Source: Pedobacter quisquiliarum
Lineage (GTDB): Bacteria > Bacteroidota > Bacteroidia > Sphingobacteriales > Sphingobacteriaceae
Length of the DNA: 64,000 nucleotides
Reading direction: 5' to 3'
Assembly (NCBI RefSeq): GCF_014642175.1
Contig: NZ_BMIL01000009.1
Location: forward strand, 62,001 to 126,000
Made by a program: the position numbers and the translations under genes
Notes under the pieces: generated by a model
What the model saw: the letters and a program-made list of their open reading frames with translations, nothing else
Database searches by the model: none
Told to the model about the DNA's origin: nothing
Shown: one piece after another, positions 17,064 through 25,567 of the stretch
How the letters are laid out: each line of letters opens with the position of its first letter
How positions within the stretch are numbered: the stretch's first letter is position 1

Positions 17064-19175
17064 ATGACTGAGAAATTCTACTATGACAATAAGATCGTCC
17101 GCAATTTCGCCATTGCTACCATAGTGTGGGGCATTATTGGCATGACTATCGGCTTGTTTATAGCCTTACAGCTGGTTAACCCGGATGTAAACCTGGGAAG
17201 CCAGTACACCACTTTCGGCCGGATCAGGCCATTACACACCAATGCCGTCATATTCGCGTTCGTCGGCAATGCCATTTTCATGGGTGTTTATTACTCATTA
17301 CAACGTTTATTGAAGGCGCGCATGTTTAGTGACGCGCTCAGCCAGGTTCACTTCTGGGGCTGGCAACTCATCATTGTTGCAACTGTAATAACCCTTCCGT
17401 TAGGCTTAACAACCTCACATGAATATGCAGAAATGGAATGGCCAATCGACATTGCCATCACTGTAATCTGGGTGGTTTTTGGCTGGAACATGTTTGGAAC
17501 AATCATCAAGCGACGTGAGAAACACATGTATGTTGCCATCTGGTTTTACATTGCTACGTTCGTTACTGTTGCTGTATTACACATTGTTAACTCTTTCCAG
17601 ATGCCGATCTCTGCATTTAAAAGCTACTACTTGTATGCAGGTGTTCAAGATGCATTGGTGCAATGGTGGTATGGGCATAATGCGGTGGCATTCTTTTTAA
17701 CCACACCATACCTTGGAATGATGTACTATTTCCTTCCAAAGATGGCGAACCGTCCAATCTACTCCTACAAACTAAGTATCCTTCACTTCTGGTCGCTGAT
17801 ATTTATATATATCTGGGCTGGACCACACCATTTACTTTACACCTCCTTACCTGGTTGGGCGCAATCTTTAGGCGTTGCATTCTCGGTGATGTTGATCGCT
17901 CCAAGTTGGGGTGGTATGATAAACGGACTACTCACACTTCGTGGTGCCTGGGATAAGGTTCGTGATGATGCAATTTTAAAGTTCATGGTGGTTGGCTTAA
18001 CCGCCTATGGTATGGCTACGTTCGAAGGCCCAATGCTTGCTTTTAAGCAAATCAATGCCATTGCTCACTATACCGACTGGATTGTTGCACACGTACACGT
18101 CGGTGCACTAGGCTGGAACGGCTTCCTTACTTTTGCGATCTTATATTGGTTGATTCCAAGAATTTATAAAACAGAATTATACTCTAAAAAGCTTGCCAAC
18201 TTCCACTTTTGGATCGGTACGCTCGGGATACTATTTTATGCCATTCCATTGTACTTTGCCGGGTTTACCCAGGGCATGATGTGGAAAGAGTTTACACCAG
18301 AAGGTGTGTTGAAGTACCCGAACTTCCTGGAGACGGTAATCCAAATCATCCCAATGTATATGTTAAGGGCTTTTGGCGGATTGCTTTACCTGATTGGTGT
18401 AATTGTGATGACTTACAACATCATCAAGACCGCAAAAGCAGGCAAGTTGGTCGCCGACGAAGCAGCTGAATCCTTACCACTGCCAGCCAAGTTTGAGGCT
18501 GTTGGAACAGACAGAAGATGGCACAGGGTGATAGAACGTAAACCGATGGTGTTTATGGTGTTATCATTGATCGTTATTTTAATAGGTGGTATGATCGAGA
18601 TGATGCCAACGTTCACCATCAAATCTAACATTCCAACCATCAGCAGTGTAAAACCATATACCGCCCTGGAACTGCATGGCCGTAACGTTTACATCAGAGA
18701 GGGCTGCGTGAACTGTCACTCCCAGATGATTCGCCCCTTCCGCTCCGAGACAGAACGCTATGGCGAGTATAGCAAAGCAGGTGAGTTTGTTTATGATCAC
18801 CCACATCTTTGGGGATCTAAACGTACCGGACCTGATTTGCAACGTGAAGGTGGAAAGTATTCAAATGCATGGCACTTCAACCACATGGTAGATCCACAAA
18901 CCATGTCGCCTGGAAGTATTATGCCACCTTACGAATGGTTAAGCACGCAAACGCTGGATACGACAACAACCATCGCCTCAATTAACGCGATGCGCAGCCT
19001 TGGTGTTCCTTATGAGGATGGCTATGAGCATCAGGCAAATCAAGACCTTGATGAACAGGCTAAAGCAATTGCTGCGGACCTGCAGAAAAACAACATAAAG
19101 GTAAAAAGCGATAAGGAAATCATTGCATTGATAGCCTATCTGCAACGCCTTGGAACAGACATTAAAGCAAATTAA
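17064..19175 (+). CDS. ccoN: cbb3-type cytochrome c oxidase, fused subunits I and II (CcoN-CcoO)
   Basis: 703 residues. Residues 1 to about 470 are the CcoN heme-copper oxidase core: low-spin heme ligand His58 (RPLHTNAV), copper ligands His205 (WWYGHNAV) and His255-His256 (GPHHLLYTSLPGW), and the heme pair region HVHVG. From about 500 the CcoO part starts with a membrane anchor and carries one c-type heme site CVNCH (Cys548, Cys551, His552) and RPFRSETERYGEYSKAGEF. In most proteobacteria these are two genes; the fusion is common in Bacteroidota. It reduces O2 to water with high affinity and pumps protons. The 74-bp gap after ccoS holds a weak TACTTTTA promoter-like element at 17028-17035. Confidence 0.96.
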   Translation: MTEKFYYDNKIVRNFAIATIVWGIIGMTIGLFIALQLVNPDVNLGSQYTTFGRIRPLHTNAVIFAFVGNAIFMGVYYSLQRLLKARMFSDALSQVHFWGWQLIIVATVITLPLGLTTSHEYAEMEWPIDIAITVIWVVFGWNMFGTIIKRREKHMYVAIWFYIATFVTVAVLHIVNSFQMPISAFKSYYLYAGVQDALVQWWYGHNAVAFFLTTPYLGMMYYFLPKMANRPIYSYKLSILHFWSLIFIYIWAGPHHLLYTSLPGWAQSLGVAFSVMLIAPSWGGMINGLLTLRGAWDKVRDDAILKFMVVGLTAYGMATFEGPMLAFKQINAIAHYTDWIVAHVHVGALGWNGFLTFAILYWLIPRIYKTELYSKKLANFHFWIGTLGILFYAIPLYFAGFTQGMMWKEFTPEGVLKYPNFLETVIQIIPMYMLRAFGGLLYLIGVIVMTYNIIKTAKAGKLVADEAAESLPLPAKFEAVGTDRRWHRVIERKPMVFMVLSLIVILIGGMIEMMPTFTIKSNIPTISSVKPYTALELHGRNVYIREGCVNCHSQMIRPFRSETERYGEYSKAGEFVYDHPHLWGSKRTGPDLQREGGKYSNAWHFNHMVDPQTMSPGSIMPPYEWLSTQTLDTTTTIASINAMRSLGVPYEDGYEHQANQDLDEQAKAIAADLQKNNIKVKSDKEIIALIAYLQRLGTDIKAN

Positions 19176-19185
19176 TTCTACGATC

Positions 19186-19353
19186 ATGTTTAAGCAATTT
19201 CAAACCCTAATAAACGGTAATGAAGGTTACCTGATCAGTTCTCTGAGCATCTTTGTGCTATTCTTTGTCCTGGTAGGCTTATTCATCTTTTTGATGAAGA
19301 AAGAAGAAGTGCAATACATGAGTGAACTTCCTTTAAACGATAAAGAATCTTAA
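19186..19353 (+). CDS. ccoQ: CcoQ-like small subunit of cbb3 oxidase
   Basis: 55 residues: one membrane helix (SSLSIFVLFFVLVGLFIFLM) and a short charged tail MKKEEVQYMSELPLND. Position between ccoNO and ccoP and the Met-rich boundary fit CcoQ, which stabilises the complex. The ATG at 19186 is preferred to an in-frame TTG 36 bp upstream, which would lie inside the end of ccoNO. Confidence 0.85.
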   Translation: MFKQFQTLINGNEGYLISSLSIFVLFFVLVGLFIFLMKKEEVQYMSELPLNDKES

Positions 19354-19355
19354 CA

Positions 19356-20159
19356 ATGAGCTACGCAGATCTAATGGTGGTTGTACTTTTAATCACCGCA
19401 TTAATTATACTTATCGTGGCCGTCATGATGTTTAATCTGATTAAGCTTTATGCTAACGGTACACTGAATACGCTGCCTTTCCCGAATGCTGATGAAAGAG
19501 AACGCCAACGCCTTGCCGCTGCTGCAGAAGCTGCCCTGATTACGCCGAAGGTGCCACTTTTCAACCGCCTGATGGGGTTAAAACCACTTTCTGAGGAGCA
19601 TGAGTTGGTGATGGAACACACTTTTGATGGTATCGCCGAGCTCGACAATCCTACCCCTCGCTGGTTTATGGTGCTGTTTTATGGAAGCATCATCTTCGCT
19701 GCCGGCTATCTTTTGCACTATGAAGTACTTGGCAGTGGCAAAAATCAGGAGCAGGAATATGTAGCTGAACTTGAGCAGGCGGCGCGTGATAAAGAAGCCT
19801 TCCTGCTAAATCCCGCAAATGCTGCCAGTGCAGTTAATGAGAACAACATTGAACAAAGCAAAGATGCAGTGATTATCCAGTCTGGAGCTGCACTATATGC
19901 AAATCGCTGCACGCCATGTCATGGTGCAGCAGGCGAAGGCATTGTAGGGCCAAATCTAACAGACGAATTCTGGTTGCACGGCGGCGGAGTAAAAGACGTT
20001 TTCAAAGTGATTAAGTATGGTGTTCCTGAAAAAGGAATGGTGGCCTGGGAAAAATCCCTGAGTGCACAACAGATCGCTGATATCACCAACTATGTGCTTT
20101 CCCTGCAAGGAAGCAAACCTGCGAATGCAAAAGCACCGCAGGGCGACAAACAACCGTAG
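19356..20159 (+). CDS. ccoP: CcoP, c-type cytochrome subunit III of cbb3 oxidase (single heme)
   Basis: 267 residues: two membrane helices (about 5-26 and 103-121), an N-terminal CcoP motif region with DGIAELDNPTPRWFMVLFYG, and one cytochrome c domain with CTPCH (Cys185, Cys188, His189), the probable Met ligand in EKGMVAW and the closing QIADITNYVLSLQG. Proteobacterial CcoP has two c hemes; here only one is encoded. It starts 2 bp after ccoQ ends. Confidence 0.94.
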   Translation: MSYADLMVVVLLITALIILIVAVMMFNLIKLYANGTLNTLPFPNADERERQRLAAAAEAALITPKVPLFNRLMGLKPLSEEHELVMEHTFDGIAELDNPTPRWFMVLFYGSIIFAAGYLLHYEVLGSGKNQEQEYVAELEQAARDKEAFLLNPANAASAVNENNIEQSKDAVIIQSGAALYANRCTPCHGAAGEGIVGPNLTDEFWLHGGGVKDVFKVIKYGVPEKGMVAWEKSLSAQQIADITNYVLSLQGSKPANAKAPQGDKQP

Positions 20160-20161
20160 TC

Positions 20162-21490
20162 ATGGCCATTCACCCAAAAATAATAAAAGGTAAACTTTAC
20201 CAGTATCGTACATTATTGAGTTACTTTTTTCTGGGGCTGCTCTTTGCAGCTCCATTTATTAAGTTCAATGGTGAACAGCTGGTTCTGTTAGACGTACTGC
20301 AGCGCAAGTTTGTATTTTTCGGCATCATCTTCTGGCCGCAAGACTTCTACCTTTTTGTGCTCGCCTTACTTACCTTCATTGTATTTGTTGTCCTCTTTAC
20401 AGTAGTATTTGGACGGGTCTTCTGTGGCTGGATTTGTCCGCAGACCATCTTTCTGGAAATGGTATTCCGTAAAATCGAGTATTGGATAGAGGGTGAGCCG
20501 GTAAAGCAAAAGAAACTGAATGAAAGACCAATGGACATGGATAAATTCTGGAGGAAAACGGCCAAACATGGGCTGTTCTTCATGATTTCGTTCTTAATTG
20601 CAAATGTGTTCCTTGGTTACATTATCGGCTCCGAGGCCTTAATTGAGATTATAACGCAACCTATAGCAAGTCATCTATCTGGCTTTATCGCCATTTGGAT
20701 CTTCACTTTTGTATTCTATATGGTGTTTTCGCGTGCGCGTGAAATAGTTTGTACGGTTATATGTCCCTATGGCAGGCTGCAAGGTGTTTTGCTGGACAGC
20801 CAGAGTATCATTGTGGCATACGATTATAATCGTGGAGAACCTCGTGGCAAGGTCCAGAAGGGCTTCGAGAACCTTAAAGGTGATTGTATTGATTGTAAAT
20901 TGTGTGTCCAGGTTTGTCCTACCGGGATTGATATCAGAAATGGTACACAAATGGAATGTACAAATTGTACGGCCTGCATTGACGCATGCGACATGGTGAT
21001 GGAAAAAACAAACCGTCCACTTCGTCTCATTGGGTTTAAATCGGAGGAAGAGATTACATCAAAGAAACCGTTTAAACTTAGTCGCCGGGTATATGGTTAT
21101 GCCGCAGTGCTGCTGGTCCTGATGTCGCTGCTATCCTTTCTGATGATTGACCGCTCTGACGTAAAAACAACTATTCTCCGCGCAAGCGGCACCCTTTATC
21201 AAATGCGGGATGATAAAATGGTAAGCAACCTCTATAATGCAGAATTGGTAAACAAGACGAGCAAGGCACTTGAATTTCAGATTGTGCCGGAAGATAAGTC
21301 CATAAAGCTTCAGTATATTCAGAAGGAGCACAAATTAGCCTATGGGGGAAGTGTCAAACTCACCTTTTTTGTGTTGATGCCGCAAACAGAAGTCAAACAA
21401 TTCAAGTCTGAAATCAAGTTTAAGCTCGTTTCAGCAGGAAAGGTAATTGACGAATTCCAAACAACATTTATTGCACCACCTAACAATTAG
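20162..21490 (+). CDS. ccoG: CcoG/FixG polyferredoxin-like cytochrome c oxidase accessory protein
   Basis: 442 residues with several membrane helices, the NapH-like cysteine motifs CGWICPQ and CTVICPYGRLQG, and two 4Fe-4S ferredoxin sites (CIDCKLCVQVCP and CTNCTACIDACD). The C-terminal third is an Ig-like periplasmic domain (FixG C-terminal). CcoG is reported to reduce copper(II) for the cbb3 active site. The ATG follows the ccoP stop by 2 bp. Confidence 0.95.
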   Translation: MAIHPKIIKGKLYQYRTLLSYFFLGLLFAAPFIKFNGEQLVLLDVLQRKFVFFGIIFWPQDFYLFVLALLTFIVFVVLFTVVFGRVFCGWICPQTIFLEMVFRKIEYWIEGEPVKQKKLNERPMDMDKFWRKTAKHGLFFMISFLIANVFLGYIIGSEALIEIITQPIASHLSGFIAIWIFTFVFYMVFSRAREIVCTVICPYGRLQGVLLDSQSIIVAYDYNRGEPRGKVQKGFENLKGDCIDCKLCVQVCPTGIDIRNGTQMECTNCTACIDACDMVMEKTNRPLRLIGFKSEEEITSKKPFKLSRRVYGYAAVLLVLMSLLSFLMIDRSDVKTTILRASGTLYQMRDDKMVSNLYNAELVNKTSKALEFQIVPEDKSIKLQYIQKEHKLAYGGSVKLTFFVLMPQTEVKQFKSEIKFKLVSAGKVIDEFQTTFIAPPNN

Positions 21491-21493
21491 GAT

Positions 21494-21919
21494 ATGAACT
21501 GGGGAACAAAATTAGTGATCGGCATGGTTTGTTTTATGACCATGATCATCGTGTACGCCGTACTGATGATGCGTAGTGACAAGGATGCACTGGTAGATAA
21601 TGACTACTATGAAAAAGGCATTAACTACAACCTGGAGTACCGTAAAAAATCGCATGTGCGTGAGGACCGTGCAGCGCCAAAAGTTGAACTTCGAAACGAC
21701 AGTCTTGTGGTGACTTTTGCGAGAGCTGCAAGTGGCCAGCTTCGGATGATTCGTACCGCTGACAAAAGACTTGACCAACAGTATGAGATATCAACTGACA
21801 CAGCAAGGGTCTTTAAAGTTCCGGTATTACAAAAAGCCAGGGGACTTTGGAAAGTACAGCTGGACTGGACAAGTATGGGCAGACCATACCTGTATGAAAA
21901 AGAGGTGATGCTGCCATGA
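21494..21919 (+). CDS. ccoH: FixH/CcoH-family protein
   Basis: 141 residues: one N-terminal membrane helix (VIGMVCFMTMIIVYAVLMM) then a periplasmic domain starting DALVDNDYYEKGINYN, a FixH hallmark, and ending in short beta strands. FixH/CcoH is needed for stable cbb3 assembly. Its last codons overlap the next start as ATGA. Confidence 0.92.
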   Translation: MNWGTKLVIGMVCFMTMIIVYAVLMMRSDKDALVDNDYYEKGINYNLEYRKKSHVREDRAAPKVELRNDSLVVTFARAASGQLRMIRTADKRLDQQYEISTDTARVFKVPVLQKARGLWKVQLDWTSMGRPYLYEKEVMLP

Positions 21920-22602
21920 GCGAGACGTATTTAGCATTCATGATCGGCCTGTTGGGTAGCTTGCATTGCATTGGCATGTGCGGCCCGCTGGCCTTTGCCG
22001 TGCCTTCCCTGCAGCAAGGTGCAGGTTGGCTCCTCCTGGATAAAACCATGTATCAGGCAGGTCGCATCGTATCCTACTGTGTGCTGGGGATCATCATCGG
22101 CTTCATTGGCAATCAGCTGTGGATGGCTGGCATGCAGCAAGGACTGAGCATATTAAGTGGGTGCCTGATACTAGTGGCAGCGTTATCCAGAATCTTCAAA
22201 TTGGCGGCGAGCAAAAGCACAAAATACAACATGCTGTTAAAGCCCTTCAACAAACTTTTTGGCTACGCGTTGAAACACAAGGCCAATCACCTGATCATTG
22301 GTATGATCAATGGCTTGCTGCCCTGTGGCTTTGTATACCTGGCTTTGGCCGGCGCGGTAAACCGCCCGACGGTTATGGACGCCGTGGGCTATATGTTTTT
22401 CTTTGGGCTGGGCACAGCGCCATTAATGCTGATTGCGGCAGTTACAACCGGACTAACAGGTGCAGCTGTACGTAATCGCGTGAATAAGGTTATCCCTTAT
22501 ATGATGTTGTGTCTAGGGATCTGGTTTATACTAAGAGGGCTGGACCTAAATATACCTTATTTAAGTCCAGCCCTTCATTCTGGTGCTGCTGTCTGTAAGT
22601 AG
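21916..22602 (+). CDS. TauE/SafE-like membrane protein of the cbb3 cluster
   Basis: 228 residues with about six membrane helices. The N-terminal LGSLHCIGMCGPLAF, with the Cys-x3-Cys in the first helix, and GLLPCGFVYLAL in the fourth, mark the SafE-like group often called CcoGH-associated or sulfite exporter family; homologues with this CxxxC are linked to copper handling in cbb3 clusters. It is the last gene of the cco operon and ends 3 bp before the convergent hemN. A 16-bp hairpin lies within its last 70 bases (22536-22574). Confidence 0.85.
   Translation: MSETYLAFMIGLLGSLHCIGMCGPLAFAVPSLQQGAGWLLLDKTMYQAGRIVSYCVLGIIIGFIGNQLWMAGMQQGLSILSGCLILVAALSRIFKLAASKSTKYNMLLKPFNKLFGYALKHKANHLIIGMINGLLPCGFVYLALAGAVNRPTVMDAVGYMFFFGLGTAPLMLIAAVTTGLTGAAVRNRVNKVIPYMMLCLGIWFILRGLDLNIPYLSPALHSGAAVCK
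22536..22574 (+). other. Strong hairpin inside the 3' end of the TauE/SafE-like gene
   Basis: AGGGCTGGAC (22536-22545) pairs with GTCCAGCCCT (22565-22574), then after one C-A mismatch TAAATA pairs with TATTTA, loop of 5. It has no T-run. It may mark the 3' end of the cco mRNA against the convergent hemN. Confidence 0.5.
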
Positions 22603-22605
22603 TCC

Positions 22606-23967
22606 TTAGCCAGCCATACTGAATAGTTGCGTAGTTGGCTGATTCTCCCAAAGCCTGGCATCTAAAGTCATGCAAATATTCCTGAGATACCGCTTGCCGG
22701 TCTCAGTAACCTGCAGTCTGGATGCGCCAATCTCCACAAGGCCATCTTCCTCAAGTGCTGCCATGCGCTTTAGCCCTTCGAATAAGGCTGTACAGAATGT
22801 ATCTGTTCTATCCCAGGTGGTATAACCATTACACATGATGTTCAAGATGTGTTGCCTCAAAATGAGATCTTCTGACGTGGAAATATGTCCTTTTACGACG
22901 GGCAGTTCGCCACGATTAACGCGTTCGAGGTAGGTCTCTACCTTCTTCTCATTTTGGGCGAATCCAGCCCAGGAGTCTGATATTGAGGATACACCCAGTC
23001 CGATCATCAGCTTACTATACTGATCAGTGTAGCCCATGAAGTTACGGTGTAGCTTACCTTCCTGTGCAGCAAGGTATAGTCCATCTGTTTTCAGGGTGAA
23101 GTGGTCCATACCGATTTCTTCGTAGCCGGCAGCTTTCAACATGCTTCTGCCGGTTTCATAAAGCTGTTGCTTCAATGCCGCATCTGGCAAGTCTTTCTCT
23201 GTATAACGTCGTTGTCCAGGTTTCACCCATGGTACGTGTGCGTAACTGTAAAATGCAATACGATCCGGCTTAAGGCGCACAACTTCAGCCACGGTTTCTT
23301 CAAGACCAGCGAGGGTCTGCAGTGGAAGGCCGTATATTAGATCGTAGTTGATTGAGTTGTATCCAGTTGCTCTGGCAATGCTGGTGGTGTTTTCCACCTC
23401 TTCAACGGTTTGAATGCGGTTTATGATTAATTGTACCCGCGGATCAAAGTCCTGAATGCCCAGACTTAGGCGTTTGAAACCCAATTGGTAAAGCGTTTCC
23501 AGATGTTCCCTGGTGGTGTTCCCGGGATGTCCTTCAAAGCTGAATGCTGCATCTTCATGTGGCGTGGCATGTGCTAAGATCCCCTGAATAAGTAACTGCA
23601 GGTTTTCTGCACTAAAGAACGTTGGTGTACCACCACCGAGATGTAGTTCTTTAATTACTGGTTTCTTACCTAGGATTTGCAGGTACAGCTGCCACTCTGC
23701 AAGTACTGCTTCAATGTAAGGCAGTTCCACTTTGTGGTTCTTTGTGATCCTGGTGTTGCAGCCGCAATAGGTACATAGACTTTCGCAGAAGGGCAAGTGA
23801 ATGTAGAGGCTGATGCCTTCCTGGTCATCGCTTTGTGCGACGGTTTGGATGACTGTTTTCCGCCAGGCTTCTGCGGTAAAATAAGTGGCGTCCCAGTACG
23901 GTACCGTCGGGTAACTGGTATATCTGGGTACTGGAACGTTGTATTTGGCTGTAAGATTAGTGTTCAT
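22606..23967 (-). CDS. hemN: Oxygen-independent coproporphyrinogen III oxidase
   Basis: 453 residues. The radical-SAM cysteines are in CESLCTYCGCN (CxxxCxxC plus the extra Cys typical of HemN), with the HemN N-terminus YNVPVPRYTSYPTVPYWD and LHLGGGTPTFF. It makes protoporphyrinogen precursor without O2, so heme can be supplied under the low oxygen at which cbb3 oxidase works. The ATG at 23967 gives the usual HemN N-terminus; a TTG three codons upstream is less likely. The start overlaps the preceding gene by 11 bp, so the two are coupled. Confidence 0.95.
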   Translation of the reverse strand: MNTNLTAKYNVPVPRYTSYPTVPYWDATYFTAEAWRKTVIQTVAQSDDQEGISLYIHLPFCESLCTYCGCNTRITKNHKVELPYIEAVLAEWQLYLQILGKKPVIKELHLGGGTPTFFSAENLQLLIQGILAHATPHEDAAFSFEGHPGNTTREHLETLYQLGFKRLSLGIQDFDPRVQLIINRIQTVEEVENTTSIARATGYNSINYDLIYGLPLQTLAGLEETVAEVVRLKPDRIAFYSYAHVPWVKPGQRRYTEKDLPDAALKQQLYETGRSMLKAAGYEEIGMDHFTLKTDGLYLAAQEGKLHRNFMGYTDQYSKLMIGLGVSSISDSWAGFAQNEKKVETYLERVNRGELPVVKGHISTSEDLILRQHILNIMCNGYTTWDRTDTFCTALFEGLKRMAALEEDGLVEIGASRLQVTETGKRYLRNICMTLDARLWENQPTTQLFSMAG

Positions 23968-24430
23968 GTTTCGCAACTGCTGGATTAAGAAAATCTACCG
24001 GCCCGCGATCGCATGATTTGGAGCATACGCAGGCATTGCCCAGACAAGAATTGCCTTGCCATGAGTCCAGATTCACGATGGTCTGTTCTGCAAGAACCGC
24101 AGCAATTTCATTTAAGGTTTTGGTATTTAAGATGGCTGCTGGCACTGCTGCGATCTTGATCTTCAGTTCCGCTGCAGCATCAAGATTGATGTGATCCGTA
24201 GAAACGGACCGAGTAGCGATGTACTTCACCCCTAAGGCAGCGAGTTTATGTAGGACCTGTGCAGAGAGGTCATCCTCTTTAGTAACTACGACAGCTACTT
24301 TTCCAGCAGCAAATGGCGCTGTATCTACATTGAGGGGGTTTGAAATCAGGGTAATTTCATGTTTCTTCCGGTTGGCCACTGCCAGTGGCTCTTTCTCCGA
24401 AGATTTGATATTGTAAGCGACTACTCTCAT
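23957..24430 (-). CDS. Short protein: N-terminal domain of D-lactate-dehydrogenase type plus Cys-rich tail
   Basis: 157 residues. Residues 1-100 resemble only the first part of the catalytic domain of D-lactate dehydrogenases (MRVVAYNIKSSEKEPL, then KYIATRSVSTDHINLDAAAE and KIAAVPA), but the NAD-binding domain and catalytic Arg, Glu and His are missing. Instead a tail carries a dense cysteine group, CLGNACVCSKSC, which looks like a metal or Fe-S site. It cannot be a dehydrogenase. It is coupled to hemN and follows the fused REC-CRP gene, so a redox, iron or heme-related role is inferred from context only. Confidence 0.75.
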   Translation of the reverse strand: MRVVAYNIKSSEKEPLAVANRKKHEITLISNPLNVDTAPFAAGKVAVVVTKEDDLSAQVLHKLAALGVKYIATRSVSTDHINLDAAAELKIKIAAVPAAILNTKTLNEIAAVLAEQTIVNLDSWQGNSCLGNACVCSKSCDRGPVDFLNPAVAKHEH

Positions 24431-24446
24431 AATAAATATTTACCAT

Positions 24447-24454
24447 CAAAAGTA
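24447..24454 (-). promoter_or_regulatory. -7 element before the LDH-like/hemN unit
   Basis: TACTTTTG on the minus strand is a perfect TAnnTTTG, about 17 bp before the ATG at 24430; the leader would be only about ten bases. A TTC, not TTG, stands at the -33 distance. Confidence 0.5.
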
Positions 24455-24508
24455 GTCGCTGCCCCCCAGCAGGGGAATGAGGATAATCAGCAGTAATAAT
24501 GATCTTCG

Positions 24509-25567
24509 TCAGTTTTTCATCTCCTGCAGCATCTGCAGATTCAATATCTGAATGTGACTGCCTTTGCGTTCTATGATGTTTTCTGCTTTAAAGTCACTCA
24601 ATATTCTGCTTACCGTTTCCGTGGCCATACCGGCGAGTGCGGCAAGGTTGTCGCGGGACACCTTTATGTTTAGCGGATTGGTGGATTGTTCTTGTTTGTA
24701 TAGCCGGATGAGTACTTCCGCCAGGCGCTTACGTACAGAGAAGTATGCAAGCTGAAGCAACTGCTGCTCCCGGTCCAACAAATTGTTAGACAGGATTTTG
24801 ATGAACTGTCTGCCAATATCGGGGTATTTACCCAATAGTGTTTCCATCAACTCTTTGGGCAGCATACAGATCATCGTATCTTCCATCGCCTCTGCGGTTT
24901 CTGCATGTGGCTCGTTCAACAACAACGAAGGGATGCCGAAGTACTCATCGTCTGTGTAAATGCCAACCATGAGCTCGCGGCCGTCGGGCGTAAGTTTGTA
25001 GGTTTTCACCTTGCCTTGTACCACCAGGTAGATGCCGGCAATAGAGTCCCCTTCATAGTAGATAACCTGTTTTTTCTTGATGGTACGCACTTTCCGTTGT
25101 GCTACAGCCTTGCTGAGCTCCTGCATGCCAGAGGTACTGCTGATCAGACCATCGATGGTGTCTAGCGACTTACTGTAATAAGCCTCCTGTTTTGTTTTTT
25201 TGTTTAAACGACTCTCCACGGCATTGAGCAGTTCCATGTCGTCGAAGGGTTTCGTAAGATAATCATCTGCACCCATCTCCATGCCTTTACGCATGTCTAT
25301 CCGCTCTGCTTTTGCAGTTAAGAAGATGAATGGTATGGAAGCGGTTTGCGGATTTTTGCCCAGCAAATACAATACGCCGTAGCCGTCGAGTTCGGGCATC
25401 ATGATGTCGCAAAGGATGAGATCTGGCAAATGCTGGTTGGCAAGCTCAATGCCGGTTTTACCATTATCTGCTGCGATCACTTCGTAATTCGCTAGTTCAA
25501 GTATCTCAATGATACTCTCCCTGATGTCATCGTTATCTTCAATAATTTGTATTCTTCGTTTATCCAT
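24509..25567 (-). CDS. Response regulator fused to CRP/FNR DNA-binding domain (FixJ-FixK-like in one chain)
   Basis: 352 residues. Residues 1-125 are a REC domain with acidic pocket DNDD, phospho-acceptor Asp54 (LILCDIMMPELDG) and the conserved Lys in TKPFDD. About 145-265 is a cyclic-nucleotide-binding-like beta barrel (KKKQVIYYEGDSIAGIYLVV, QGKVKTYK). About 270-350 is a CRP-type winged helix (VSRDNLAALAGMATETVSRI). No N-terminal FNR cysteines are seen, so oxygen input should come through phosphorylation by the kinase encoded upstream. The start lies inside the kinase 3' end (8-bp overlap). Likely target site: the box at 26791-26804. Confidence 0.93.
   Translation of the reverse strand: MDKRRIQIIEDNDDIRESIIEILELANYEVIAADNGKTGIELANQHLPDLILCDIMMPELDGYGVLYLLGKNPQTASIPFIFLTAKAERIDMRKGMEMGADDYLTKPFDDMELLNAVESRLNKKTKQEAYYSKSLDTIDGLISSTSGMQELSKAVAQRKVRTIKKKQVIYYEGDSIAGIYLVVQGKVKTYKLTPDGRELMVGIYTDDEYFGIPSLLLNEPHAETAEAMEDTMICMLPKELMETLLGKYPDIGRQFIKILSNNLLDREQQLLQLAYFSVRKRLAEVLIRLYKQEQSTNPLNIKVSRDNLAALAGMATETVSRILSDFKAENIIERKGSHIQILNLQMLQEMKN

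Noticed and set aside
24436..24451. Second FNR-type box upstream of the LDH-like/hemN unit (TTGATGGTAAATATT on the minus strand)
   Set aside because: Only the left half-site TTGAT is present; the right half does not match ATCAA and it overlaps the -7 element.
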